From assembly GCA_052034005.1 (NCBI GenBank), contig JBPOJB010000027.1:1-55247 (forward strand): DNA of 55,247 nucleotides, read 5' to 3'. Numbering within the stretch: the first letter of the stretch is position 1; each line of letters begins with the position of its first letter. The stretch comes from JAAYDI01 sp052034005 (GTDB lineage: Bacteria; Planctomycetota; Planctomycetia; Pirellulales; Pirellulaceae). A program made the translations under genes and the position numbers. The notes under the pieces are model-generated. The model had not been told where the DNA came from and ran no database searches. It saw only the letters and a program-made list of their open reading frames with translations. Shown piece by piece: positions 8,714 to 20,077 of the stretch.

Positions 8714-9274
8714 TCACGCGTACGCAACCTCGACCGCCTTGTAAACCGTCCGGACACGCCGGAACCCCAACGCCGAATAGAGGCGGATCGCCCCTGTATT
8801 CTGGGCCGTCACCTCCAGGTACGCCCGCGACAGGCCCGCCGCACGGAACCCGTGCAGCGCACGGCTCAAGAGGCCCGTGCCCAGCCCCTGCGAACGGTGC
8901 AGCGGCGTGACGCCCAGATTCTGCACCGCACCATAGCCCTGCCGGTCGCTCAGGCCCTGGATCGTCCCGCAATACTCGGGCTCGCCGTGACCGGGCGGCT
9001 GATAGACCAGCAACCAGGTTGCGCCCGGCACGAACGTGTCGCGCCGAGTGATCTCGTCCATCAGTCGGCGGCAGCCCTCGCGCTGGCCGAAACAGGGGAA
9101 TACGTTCGCGTCGATCTCGCTGTGGAAACTCTGGTACATGGCCTCCGCGTGGCATTCCAACGACGCGGGGTCCCAGGGCCGGAACGCATAGTGCGGCGGC
9201 AAGGCCGGGCAGGCGAAGAGCGTGCCCGTGAGCGGGAATTCGAGCCGGTAACGCTTGAAATACGTCAGACTCAT
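8714..9274 (-). CDS. GNAT family N-acetyltransferase
   Basis: 186 residues from ATG 9274. The acetyl-CoA-binding motif A is QNLGVTPLHRSQGLGTGLL and motif B is EVTAQNTGAIRLYSALGF, both typical of GNAT enzymes that acetylate amines of small molecules or proteins. The N-terminal part (EIDANVFPCFGQREGCRRLM) resembles planctomycete relatives as I remember them. An in-frame start at 9337 would add 21 residues, but homologues as I recall them begin at MSLTYFKRYR. Substrate unknown. It ends 83 bp before the M16B operon on the same strand. Confidence 0.82.
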   Translation of the reverse strand: MSLTYFKRYRLEFPLTGTLFACPALPPHYAFRPWDPASLECHAEAMYQSFHSEIDANVFPCFGQREGCRRLMDEITRRDTFVPGATWLLVYQPPGHGEPEYCGTIQGLSDRQGYGAVQNLGVTPLHRSQGLGTGLLSRALHGFRAAGLSRAYLEVTAQNTGAIRLYSALGFRRVRTVYKAVEVAYA

Positions 9275-9516
9275 CGCGTGAGCACGACACTCGCGAAAGG
9301 CACCATCCGCAAACCCGATCCGCCGCTCGGCCGGCAACCGCCCCGTCCATCGTATAGGGGCCGGGCACGCCGTTCAACGGCGACGCGCGGGTCAGCGGCC
9401 CGCGGCATCCGCCGCAGCGCAGCCCGGCCGCCGCCGCTGCCGCTTCAGGATTCCCTGGTAGGATCGGCCGCCAGGTGCCGGGAACCTCGAGCAAACCCCC
9501 GGCGCGAGGATAATCG

Positions 9517-10704
9517 CTACAGGCCGAATGCCGGGTCCGTGCCCCCGTGGGCGAACGCGACCACCTCGGCGATGGCCGCACGCATCTGCCGGCGGTCGGC
9601 TTCGTGCACCTCCAGCGGCTGGCCGATGTGCGAGATCATCGTCAGCGTCAGGCGGCCGCCCAGATGCTGGCGGAACTCCTCCAGGCCCAGGAACACCGCC
9701 TCGACATCCTCGAGCGCGGGGTGGGTGAGCTCGAACCCGAGCCGGTGCAGGCAGCCGAGCACGCGCGCAGCCGCGTCGCGTGGCAACCCGTGCACGAGCG
9801 AAGAGTATACTGTATCCACGGCCACGCCGATCGCCACCGCCTCGCCATGCCGCAGCCCGAAATCGCTCAGCGCCTCCAGGCGATGGGCCGACCAGTGGCC
9901 GAAGTCCAGCGGCCGCGCCTCGTTGGCCTCGAACGGGTCGCCGCCCCTGGTGATATGGTCCATGTGCAGCTCGGCCGACCGCCGGATGATCGCCGTCGTC
10001 ACGGCCTGGTCGCGCACCCGGATGGCGTCGGCCGACCGCTCCAGCTCCGCGAACAGCTCGGGGCTCTTCAGCAGCGAAACCTTCACCGCCTCGGCAAACC
10101 CGCACCGGAAGTCTCGGTCGCTCAACGTCCGGAGCGTCGTCACGTCGTTGATCACGCCCCAGGGTACCGCGAACGTGCCCAACCAGTTCTTCTTCTGGAA
10201 GAGATTCACGCTGTTCTTGACGCCGATCCCGGAGTCCGCCTGAGCCAGCGTGGTCGTGGGAAGCCGCACCAGCCGAATGCCCCGGTGGGCGATCGCCGCC
10301 GCGAACCCGACCGCGTCCAGCACCGCGCCGCCACCAATCACGACCACGTAGCTGCGACGGTCCAAGTCCGCCGCATGCATCACCTTCAGCATGCGCTCCA
10401 GGATGTGGATGTCATTCTTGATCGCCTCCCCGCCCGGCACCAACTGGATGTCGCTCACCCGCTGCAGTCGATCCGCGTGCCGCTCACAGAAAGTCTCGAT
10501 CCGGCCGGCCAGCTCGGCCTGCGCCTGGTGTACGTGCTCGTCCAGCCAGAACTGGACGCGCGGTGGGCTGTCGCCGGACTGCTCGAGCAGTTCGAGCAAG
10601 ACGTGCTCGTGGCGCCCGAACACATCCTCCGCAAACCGTAGACGCAACACGTACGGAACGTGAAAAGGAATGTCCCGAGCTGTCCCGTCGCTCCTCTCTG
10701 TCAT
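9517..10704 (-). CDS. Sugar-phosphate cyclase, 3-dehydroquinate synthase-like, EboD type
   Basis: 395 residues. The NAD site is VVIGGGAVLDAVGFAAAIAHRG (residues 121-142). Metal ligands by analogy with dehydroquinate synthase are E205 (GFAEAVK), H270 (DFGH) and H286 (LRHGEAVAIG), with the same 16-residue spacing between the histidines. The middle (DSGIGVKNSVN, KKNWLGTFAVP, VINDVTTLRTLSDRDFRCG) is not that of AroB but of the EboD branch, known from the ebo cluster of cyanobacteria and other bacteria. No eboA, B, C, E or F is seen next to it. The start at ATG 10704 is chosen because the frame upstream is repeat DNA. The substrate is probably a sugar phosphate; AroB activity cannot be excluded. 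Confidence 0.82.
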   Translation of the reverse strand: MTERSDGTARDIPFHVPYVLRLRFAEDVFGRHEHVLLELLEQSGDSPPRVQFWLDEHVHQAQAELAGRIETFCERHADRLQRVSDIQLVPGGEAIKNDIHILERMLKVMHAADLDRRSYVVVIGGGAVLDAVGFAAAIAHRGIRLVRLPTTTLAQADSGIGVKNSVNLFQKKNWLGTFAVPWGVINDVTTLRTLSDRDFRCGFAEAVKVSLLKSPELFAELERSADAIRVRDQAVTTAIIRRSAELHMDHITRGGDPFEANEARPLDFGHWSAHRLEALSDFGLRHGEAVAIGVAVDTVYSSLVHGLPRDAAARVLGCLHRLGFELTHPALEDVEAVFLGLEEFRQHLGGRLTLTMISHIGQPLEVHEADRRQMRAAIAEVVAFAHGGTDPAFGL

Positions 10705-10887
10705 GCTTCCCCGAAACCCCTCGCATGGTGCGCGTCGGCAGTGTGTCTGTTTAGGATAGCCGAGCGCAGCCGCCAACGGGAGCCCGGAAGCCGGACGCGA
10801 TATCCTCGATTGACCGCACGAGCTCTTCGAGCTTCGGGCTTCGTCATTCTCATCCATGATGGCCGAATCGCACGGTCATTTGGGGCT

Positions 10888-10992
10888 GTCCCGTTGGGAC
10901 TCGGGTCTGGTGGGTGCACGCGACCCAGGGCTGCGGCCCGGCTCGCCGGGCCTGCGCCCTGGGCTGTGATACAGCTGTCCCTTTGGGACGGA
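10888..10992. repeat. Dispersed palindromic module
   Basis: Starts with the palindrome GTCCCGTTGGGAC, passes through CCCAGGGCTGCGGCCCGGCT and GCCCTGGGCTGTGATACAG, and ends at GGGACGGAAGAG. A close copy is at 31918-32033, and a weaker partial one lies around 46680-46745. The arms CCCAGGGC and GCCCTGGG are complementary and could form a long hairpin. Confidence 0.75.
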
Positions 10993-11282
10993 AGAGACCG
11001 TCTTCGTGTGGCCGATGAGCACGACACAAGTCGTAGAGGGCCAGAGCAGGCGCAAAGCAGGTGAGATGGGGCGCGGAACGCCAACGACAGACGCTAATCG
11101 CTAAAACACCTTGGCTTTTTCACGTCACCACCTTTCACCCCCCTCGGCCCCTCCTTGTACAAGGGGGGAAGATAGTGGTTTCACCTTTCACCCCCCTCGA
11201 TCCCCCCTTGTACAAGGGGGGAAGGTGTCTGTTGCTGCTCCGCTTTCTTCCCTCTGCACTCGTCTTCTTCCCTTCTTCCCTT

Positions 11283-11544
11283 CTGCACTCTGTACTCCTT
11301 GTTCTGCACTCTGCACTCGTTTTCTGCTCCTCTTCCCTTCTGCACTCTGCACTCCTTGTTCTGCACTCTGCACTCGTCTTCTGCCTTCTTCCCTTCTGCA
11401 CTCTGCACTCCTTGTTCTGCACTCTGCACTCGTCTTCTTCCTTCTTTCCTTCTGCACTCTGCACTCCTTGTTCTGCACTCTGCACTCGTCTTCTGCCTTC
11501 TTCCCTTCTGCACTCTGCACTCCTTGTTCTGCACTCTGCACTCG
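11283..11544. repeat. Minisatellite, 5 units of 56-57 bp
   Basis: Cores start at 11283, 11340, 11396, 11452 and 11508, so the spacing is 57, 56, 56 and 56 bp. The core is the same 37-bp double CTGCACTCTGCACTC motif as in block A (three units), with one base change in the first unit. The spacing is regular, but the whole unit is conserved and there are no unique spacers, so it is not a CRISPR. Confidence 0.92.
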
Positions 11545-11739
11545 TCTTTTTCCCTTCTGCTCTTCTTCCTTCCCGCTTCTCCGCTCCCCGTTTTTCGGGA
11601 CGGGCGAGACCGTCTTCGTGCGTCCGCTTGGCACGGCACAATTCGTCGGGGGGCCAGACCAGGCGCAACGCAGGTAAGATGGGGCGCGAAACACCGACGA
11701 CAAACGTTAGCCGTCAACCGTTAGAACACTTTGGTTCTT

Positions 11740-12639
11740 TCACGTCGCCAGGCTCAGCCGCCGGAGGCGACGCAGATTGATCACGTCCCACGGCTGACCG
11801 GTTTTGGGATCGTTCCCTTTGGGCGTTTCCAGGTACATGGGAACGCGCCGGAGTCGCCGGTCGTTTAGCAGCCGGGCGAAGGCGCGGGCGCCGATCCGGC
11901 CTCGGCCGATGTGTTCATGGCGGTCCACGCGTGACCCGAGCGGGCGTTTGCTGTCGTTCAGGTGAATGGCTTTGATCCGGTCGAGGCCGACGAGCTGGTG
12001 GAGTTGGCGGATGGTCTGGCGATAATCGGATTCCGAGGCCAGGGCGTAGCCGGCGGCGAACGCGTGGCAGGTGTCGAAACAAATGCCCAGTCGTTCGGGC
12101 GCCCGGACTGCGTCGAGGATGGTCGCCAGGTGCTCGAAGCGCCAGCCGAGGCACGTGCCCTGCCCCGCGGTGTTCTCGAGCAGGCAGATGGCGCGCAGCC
12201 TATTGGTCTGGCGGTGGACCTCGTCCAGCGCGCGGGCCACTCGGCGCAACCCGGCCGCCTCGGAGCTCGACGTGTACGCCCCGGGATGGAGTACCAGGTA
12301 GCGAATGCCCAGCCGCTCAGCGCGATGCAGTTCCAGCACCAGCGCATCGAGCGATTTTTTCCAGAGCTTCGGGTCTGGCGTTGCCAGGTTGATCAGGTAT
12401 GCGCTGTGGCCGATCAAGTGCCGGATGCCGTATTGCGCGATCGCGGCGCCGAGCCGCTGGACATCCTGGTCATCGATCTCACGGGTCTGCCACCGCGTAT
12501 TGTTGGCCACGAAGATCTGAACGCAGCGGCAGCCGACGGCATGCCCGCGCTCGACTGCGCGGTAGAACCCGCCGGCCATCGACATATGAGCGCCGAGGAT
12601 CGGGAGCTGGGCTGCCGCGATTTCTGGTGCTCTTTTCAC
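11740..12639 (-). CDS. nfo: Deoxyribonuclease IV (AP endonuclease)
   Basis: A TIM-barrel, metal-dependent endonuclease that cuts 5' to abasic sites in base-excision repair. 299 residues; recognised from ILGAHMSMAGG at the N-terminus, HSAYLINLATPD, LVLHPGAYTSS, LENTAGQG, CFDTCHAFAAGYAL, IHLNDSKRPLGSRVDRHEHIG and YLETPKG, which hold the three-metal ligands. The start is GTG 12639, which shares its G with the TAG stop of the upstream gene (TAGTG), implying coupling. The stop codon and last residues lie in the edge of a dispersed repeat (TTCTTTCACGTCGCCA read on the other strand), so repeat insertion reached exactly the 3' end of the gene. Confidence 0.93.
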   Translation of the reverse strand: MKRAPEIAAAQLPILGAHMSMAGGFYRAVERGHAVGCRCVQIFVANNTRWQTREIDDQDVQRLGAAIAQYGIRHLIGHSAYLINLATPDPKLWKKSLDALVLELHRAERLGIRYLVLHPGAYTSSSEAAGLRRVARALDEVHRQTNRLRAICLLENTAGQGTCLGWRFEHLATILDAVRAPERLGICFDTCHAFAAGYALASESDYRQTIRQLHQLVGLDRIKAIHLNDSKRPLGSRVDRHEHIGRGRIGARAFARLLNDRRLRRVPMYLETPKGNDPKTGQPWDVINLRRLRRLSLAT

Positions 12640-13304
12640 TACAGGATTACGCCCAGACACATCAAAGCCACGATCAGCAGGCAGAGAATCGTGGAGACCA
12701 CCCCGAGGACCATGCCGATTTGCGTCAGCGTCATGCCGCTCGGATCCATCTGGCTCCGCCGCATATCCCGCAGATCCGCCTGTCCCATAATCCAGGCGAA
12801 CGGTGCGAAGATCGGGCAGATCACCCACGACAGCAGGCCCAGCAGGAGGATCAGGATCCCGCGATGCGGACGCTGGAAACCGGGCGTCGTCACCGTCTGG
12901 AAACCCGCCGGCGCGTCGGGGCGATCTGCAAACGGATTGGACGCGGCGCTGAGCGGGCCGGAGTGGCGCAGCTGCGCGTACAGCTCGCTTGCCGGGTACC
13001 AGACGCCGACCGATTCGGCCAGCACGCCGGCCTCGGCCGGGACACGGCCTTCCGCCACCCAGCGGTCCAGTTCGCTCTTGGACACCGGCCCGTAGCTCTG
13101 GCCGTCGGGCGTGCGGACCTGCCATCGTTCGCCACCCGACTCAGGTCCCGGGGCGGTGTCCGTCTGGCCGGTCGAGGCTGGGACAGGCTGGCCGGGCACG
13201 ATGAAGATCGTCTGGCATTGCGGGCAGCGCGCTTTTTTCCCGGCATATTCGTCGGCCACGCGGAGCCGGCGGCCACAGGTCTGGCAGATCGTCTCAATCG
13301 GCAT
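12639..13304 (-). CDS. Zinc-ribbon/GYF-domain membrane protein
   Basis: 221 residues of unknown function. The N-terminus is a zinc ribbon (CQTC at about 7-10, CPQC at about 27-30). It is followed by a linker, a GYF_2-type domain around 60-110 (WQVRTPDGQSYGPVSKSELDRWV), and two hydrophobic segments at the C-terminus (about 148-172 and 192-220), as in DUF4190-type proteins. The Cys ribbon and GYF region should face the cytoplasm. It is coupled to nfo by a 1-bp overlap, but I see no functional connection. Proteins of this design are common in planctomycetes. Confidence 0.8.
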   Translation of the reverse strand: MPIETICQTCGRRLRVADEYAGKKARCPQCQTIFIVPGQPVPASTGQTDTAPGPESGGERWQVRTPDGQSYGPVSKSELDRWVAEGRVPAEAGVLAESVGVWYPASELYAQLRHSGPLSAASNPFADRPDAPAGFQTVTTPGFQRPHRGILILLLGLLSWVICPIFAPFAWIMGQADLRDMRRSQMDPSGMTLTQIGMVLGVVSTILCLLIVALMCLGVIL

Positions 13305-13570
13305 GGTTGCGCTTCGGATCCCGGTAGGGCTGCTGCGTGCTGTACGGATCGGCTGACGTTCAGCCTGCAGAGTCCGTCACGAACAGGTGCGTATTCGGCA
13401 TGGCCCCCCGCGATCTTGGCAGTCTAGTACACGCCCGATCGGACGGCAACGTCGTCCGGCCGGGCGTGCGCACGGCGCCTGAAGGTCTGAGGAACTGTTG
13501 CAGGCCGGCGGTGCTTCCCGGTAGAATTCGGGTGTTCTCGTAGCCGAGGAGTCCACGGGAGAGCGACTCG

Positions 13571-14035
13571 ATGTGGGGTTTGGCGACGGCTGCCGGTGCG
13601 ATTGCCGCGACCCTGCTGGGGATCGTGCTGGTGATGTTCTATCAGCGTCAGATGCGCCGCGCTCGTCTCCGCCGCGCCAAGGACCTGCTGCACCGTCGCC
13701 GGGAATGGCTCGAGGCGGAGTTCGTGTCTCGGGCGTCGGCCAGTGGCAAGCCGCGCCGCATGGTGTGGGAGGATTGCGAGTTCGACGACCCGGTCTCGCT
13801 GGCCCGCGACCGCCATTCCGGCCAGCTCCACGCGCTGGTGGGCGTGACGATCACCTTCCTGCCGGTCGACGAGCAGGGTCTGGAGGAGCTGGACGCGCAG
13901 CCGGCGCACCGGGCCGCGACAGCCGTGTTCCGGTTCAACGGGACCGAATGGACAACCGACGGCCGCGCCATCTTCAACCTCAACCCGGCGGAGACCATCC
14001 AGCGGTACGGCCACGAGCTGGAGCTGGTGGAGTAG
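13571..14035 (+). CDS. Small membrane-anchored protein of unknown function
   Basis: 154 residues. One N-terminal transmembrane helix (residues about 3-23) is followed by an Arg-rich stretch and a soluble domain with no family I recognise. That domain is acidic towards the end and contains paired motifs such as GVTITFLPVD and TAVFRFNGTEWTTDGRAIFNL. A purine-rich Shine-Dalgarno (GGGAGAG) lies about 8 bp before the ATG. It converges on the aconitase gene with only 9 bp between the stop codons. Confidence 0.7.
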   Translation: MWGLATAAGAIAATLLGIVLVMFYQRQMRRARLRRAKDLLHRRREWLEAEFVSRASASGKPRRMVWEDCEFDDPVSLARDRHSGQLHALVGVTITFLPVDEQGLEELDAQPAHRAATAVFRFNGTEWTTDGRAIFNLNPAETIQRYGHELELVE

Positions 14036-14044
14036 GGTTGCGGT

Positions 14045-16765
<2,721 letters not shown>

Positions 16766-16807
16766 GGTGACGCATTGTATCCCAGCCGCGTCCGCTTGTC
16801 GCGATGG

Positions 16808-17710
16808 CTACACGGCCGCCAGCGCCGTGGCCTTCTCCAGCGTCGGCAGGAGCTGTTCCCAGATGATGGCCAGGGCCACCTGGTCGAGCCCCAGCGCCCG
16901 GTACACGCTGTCGGGCGGGAGCGGGAGGTTCTGGACCCCCAGGGCCGTCCAGCCAGCGCGGGTGCACAGGTAATCGGTGGCGGCCACGACATGGACCAGG
17001 TCGCGGTGCGGGCCGGTGTACGCGTCGACATCGTGGTGATACTGGATCGCGTCCGTCACGGCGGGCGGGAACTCCCACTGCCGCGCCACGTAGCTGCCCA
17101 GCTGCGCGTGGTCGAACGCGTAGGCGGCGTGCTCCAGGGACGGCAGGTAGGTGTCGTTCTGCAGCTCGCCGACCAGGCGGAGGAAGCGGCGGTACATGTG
17201 GCGGTAGATCAGCAGGAATCCGACATCGTGCAGCAACCCGGCCATGTACGCGTCGGCCGGAACGCCGCGCCCGCAGACGCGCGACACGAGATGTGCGGCG
17301 GCCGCCACGGCCACGCTGTGGACCCACATCCCGGCCGCATGCAACGCGCCCGCTTCGGTCGAGAGATCGAACATCCGCGACACGTAGACCGTGATGGCCA
17401 GGTTGCGGAACTCGCGGAAGCCCAGCAGGTGGGCGGCCGACGTGACGTCCAGGACCTCCTCGTCCAGATGGTAGTACTCGGAGTTCACCCGCCTCAGGAC
17501 CAGCGCGGCGACCGACGGATCGGCCTGCACCAGGTGCTGCAGGTCCTCCAAGCTGCCGGTCGACCGGTAGGACAGTCGCACGATCGCTTGCGCGTTGGCC
17601 GAGAAGGTCGCCATGGCGCCCATCCGGGCGAAGAGTCGCTCGAGCGCCGGATTGTCTGAGGCGCCGGTGGCCGAGCTTAAGTGGGTGGATCTGCGAACCG
17701 TCTTGCTCAT
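16808..17710 (-). CDS. HDOD domain signalling protein
   Basis: 300 residues. The HDOD domain covers about residues 35-240, with LVQADPSVAALVLRRVNS, AAHLLGFREFRNLAI, AYMAGLLHDVGFLL and a histidine pair in QYHHDVDAY. HDOD proteins are non-catalytic relatives of HD phosphohydrolases and act in signalling; no receiver or other effector domain is attached here. It lies 42 bp upstream of acnA on the same strand and could share its transcript. A role in regulating its neighbours is speculation. Confidence 0.83.
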   Translation of the reverse strand: MSKTVRRSTHLSSATGASDNPALERLFARMGAMATFSANAQAIVRLSYRSTGSLEDLQHLVQADPSVAALVLRRVNSEYYHLDEEVLDVTSAAHLLGFREFRNLAITVYVSRMFDLSTEAGALHAAGMWVHSVAVAAAAHLVSRVCGRGVPADAYMAGLLHDVGFLLIYRHMYRRFLRLVGELQNDTYLPSLEHAAYAFDHAQLGSYVARQWEFPPAVTDAIQYHHDVDAYTGPHRDLVHVVAATDYLCTRAGWTALGVQNLPLPPDSVYRALGLDQVALAIIWEQLLPTLEKATALAAV

Positions 17711-17943
17711 GCCCGGGACTTTCAGTGCACGCAGGTGGAGACCGCACCCAACTATACGTCATGCGCATTTGCCGCCCGGCCGCCGAGGTGCAACGCCGGG
17801 CGCCGGCGCAGGACCGTTACAGGTGGCACAACCGGCCAACCTGTTTGACGGGCCAATCCGCAAGAGGTAGGGTTCCAGTGCACCGCCGTCGCGGCCGGCG
17901 CGCGCAGCGATCCAGGTTTTTTTTTGCATGCGAGACGCCCGTC

Positions 17944-19470
17944 ATGAGTTCCGTGCCCGATCCCGATATTCTCTCCCGGCTGGTGCGGCAGACTAATCCG
18001 GAAGGCGGCCCGTTCGACCCGTGGGAGGCCCTGGCGGCGTCGGAGCCGGCGCACGAGGTGGAGGCCGGTGAGGGCGCGAAGACCGACGAGAAACTCGACG
18101 GCCTGCTGCAGCGGATCCATCGGCTGGCGCAGGCCCAGGCGGGCGGCGAGGAGCCGGCCGGGGGTGGTGACGGGCCGGACGGCGCCGGTGGGTCGCTGGA
18201 GCCGGAAGCCGAGGCGTTCGTGCCGCGCGAGCCGCAGTCGCTCAGCGAAGTCGGCTTGTCCGAGAGTGAAGTCGAGGCGCTCATCCTCAAGCTGCTCCTG
18301 TCCCGCGGCGACCTGGTAGGACGCGACATCGCCGAGCATATCCGGCTCCCCTTCGTGCTGGTGGACGAACTGCTCCGGCAGCTCAAGCGCGATCAGCTGG
18401 TCGTGTACCGCAGTTCGGCGGCGATGAACGACTACCTCTACCAGCTGACCGATCTGGGCCGCGAGCGGGCCCGCCGGTACGCCGAGGTGTGCAGCTACTT
18501 CGGCGCGGCGCCCGTCACGCTGGCGTCGTACATCGAGAGCGTTCGCGCCCAGTCGCTTGAGAAGCAGCATCCGACGATCGACGACCTGCGGCACGCGTTC
18601 GACGACCTGCTGATCAGCCCGCAGATGCTCGGGCGCCTGGGCCCGGCCATCAATTCCGGGCGCGGGCTGTTCCTGTTCGGCGCGCCGGGCAATGGCAAGA
18701 CGAGCATTGCGGAGCGGGTCACGGCGGCGTTCGGGCAGGCGATCTGGATCCCGCGCGCCATCGGGGTGGACGGCGAGATCATGCGCCTGTACGACCCGGT
18801 GAACCACGAGGAAATGCCGGTCGAGAAATCGGAAGGGCTGCTTGACAACTCGCGCATCGACCGGCGCTGGATCCGCATCCGCCGCCCGACGATCGTGGTC
18901 GGCGGCGAGCTGACGATGGACAACCTGGAGGTGACCCAGAACAAGTCGACCGGGACCAGCGAGGCGCCCATGCAGATGAAGAGCAACTGCGGGACGTTGG
19001 TGATCGACGACTTCGGCCGGCAGCGCATCAGCACGGACGAGTTGCTCAACCGGTGGATTGTGCCGCTGGAAAAACGGTACGACTTTCTGAACATGACCAA
19101 CGGCAAGAAGATCCAGGTGCCGTTCGACCAGCTGATCATCTTCTCGACCAACCTCGAGCCGCGCGATCTGGTGGACGACGCGTTCCTGCGCCGGATCCCC
19201 TACAAGATCGAGGTCGTGGACCCGACCGAGGAGGAGTTCCGGGAGCTGTTCCGGCTGATGTGCAAGTCGTTCAACATCGCGCACAACGAGGAGGCGATCG
19301 ACCACTTGATCGACACGCACTATCGGCCTGTCGGCCGCCCGTTCCGCTGCTGCCAGCCGCGCGACCTGTTGCTGCAGGTGCGCAACCGCTGCCGGTTCGA
19401 GCGGCGCGAGCCGGTGCTCACGCCCGACATGCTGGACTTCGCCGTGGAAAGCTACTTCGCCGTGATGTGA
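17944..19470 (+). CDS. AAA ATPase with N-terminal winged helix
   Basis: 508 residues from ATG 17944. Residues 1-95 are acidic and probably disordered. Residues about 100-175 form a winged-helix-like domain (ESEVEALILKLLLSRGD, VLVDELLRQLKRDQLVVY). The AAA module starts about 215, with Walker A GAPGNGKT (246-253), Walker B LVIDDF (352-357), sensor-1 STN (401-403) and an arginine finger candidate at R416/R417. I do not know the function; similar ATPases of this design occur in several phyla, and a chaperone or secretion-related role has been guessed. The frame is open back to 17725, but that part is Arg-rich leader. It is divergent from the HDOD gene. Confidence 0.8.
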   Translation: MSSVPDPDILSRLVRQTNPEGGPFDPWEALAASEPAHEVEAGEGAKTDEKLDGLLQRIHRLAQAQAGGEEPAGGGDGPDGAGGSLEPEAEAFVPREPQSLSEVGLSESEVEALILKLLLSRGDLVGRDIAEHIRLPFVLVDELLRQLKRDQLVVYRSSAAMNDYLYQLTDLGRERARRYAEVCSYFGAAPVTLASYIESVRAQSLEKQHPTIDDLRHAFDDLLISPQMLGRLGPAINSGRGLFLFGAPGNGKTSIAERVTAAFGQAIWIPRAIGVDGEIMRLYDPVNHEEMPVEKSEGLLDNSRIDRRWIRIRRPTIVVGGELTMDNLEVTQNKSTGTSEAPMQMKSNCGTLVIDDFGRQRISTDELLNRWIVPLEKRYDFLNMTNGKKIQVPFDQLIIFSTNLEPRDLVDDAFLRRIPYKIEVVDPTEEEFRELFRLMCKSFNIAHNEEAIDHLIDTHYRPVGRPFRCCQPRDLLLQVRNRCRFERREPVLTPDMLDFAVESYFAVM

Positions 19471-19484
19471 CCGGCTCGGGCCGC

Positions 19485-20063
19485 TCAGTCGAACCGTTCG
19501 GTGCCGAAGTCGAACATCCGCTGCGGATCCTCCCGCGCGGCGTGCGGGTTGAGTTCCTTGAACAGCAGGCTGGGCTGGATATCCCGGTTGTGCTGGTACT
19601 TGTCGCTGGCGTACTCGCGGATTTCGCCCGTGATCTGGTGGTAGAAGATCTGGCAGATCGGCACGCCGGGATAGATCCGGACCGGCTGCACGGCGAACAT
19701 CTCGAGCGTCCAGTAGCCGCAGAACCCGACGTCGCCGAACCCCGCGGTGACATGTACGAACAGGCCCAGCCGCCCGACCGACGAGCGGCCCTCGATCATC
19801 GGCACCAGGTTGTGCGTCTCCGTGCGCTCGGCGGTGCGCCCAAGGTACAGTTGGTTCGGGTTCAGGACGATCCCGGCGGCGGGGATCGTCAGGCGGCGCA
19901 CCCGGTTGCTCTTGCGCATGTCCAGCACGACTTCCTCGTAGGTCATCATCTCGTCGTGCAGCGTCAGGTTGTAGCTGTTGGGGTTGAGGTGTTTTGGGTC
20001 GAAAGGCTCGATGATGATGTCGCCGCCGATGTTCTGGCGAATCATTTCCCCGGAGAGGATCAT
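19485..20063 (-). CDS. dcd: dCTP deaminase, possibly bifunctional with dUTPase activity
   Basis: Deaminates dCTP to dUTP for thymidylate synthesis. 192 residues; the family core is RSSVGRLGLFVHVTAGFGDVG followed by GYWTLEMF. The stretch HVTAGF resembles bifunctional enzymes of Mycobacterium and Methanocaldococcus more than the E. coli enzyme (HVTAHR), so it may also hydrolyse dUTP. The ATG at 20063 lies 14 bp after the nth stop, so the two genes form an operon. Cleaning up dUTP and repairing oxidised bases are complementary tasks, but the pairing may be coincidental. Confidence 0.92.
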   Translation of the reverse strand: MILSGEMIRQNIGGDIIIEPFDPKHLNPNSYNLTLHDEMMTYEEVVLDMRKSNRVRRLTIPAAGIVLNPNQLYLGRTAERTETHNLVPMIEGRSSVGRLGLFVHVTAGFGDVGFCGYWTLEMFAVQPVRIYPGVPICQIFYHQITGEIREYASDKYQHNRDIQPSLLFKELNPHAAREDPQRMFDFGTERFD

Positions 20064-20077
20064 GTCGGTGGCTCCCG

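Larger units (their letters stand above)
10705..11739. repeat. Mosaic intergenic repeat block B
   Basis: About 1 kb without a credible gene. It repeats the modules of block A in the same order: the end of the inverted-repeat motif (10838-10858), a palindrome-rich module with GTCCCGTTGGGACTCG (from 10888), the ~150-bp element (10964-11130), two C-rich/G-rich palindromes (11151-11222), the tandem array and a second ~150-bp copy (11595-11751). It lies between the start of the cyclase gene and the stop of nfo, both on the minus strand, so promoters for the cyclase gene probably lie inside it. Confidence 0.85.

Noticed and set aside
9275..9337. N-terminal extension of the GNAT protein
   Set aside because: Relatives as I remember them begin at the second Met; the extra residues show no conserved content.
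11283..11544. CRISPR array
   Set aside because: The repeats are regularly spaced, but the linkers are near-identical pyrimidine tracts rather than unique spacers, and no cas gene is present.
11061..11780. Up to 239-residue frames through block B
   Set aside because: Same cause as in block A: a minisatellite read in all frames.
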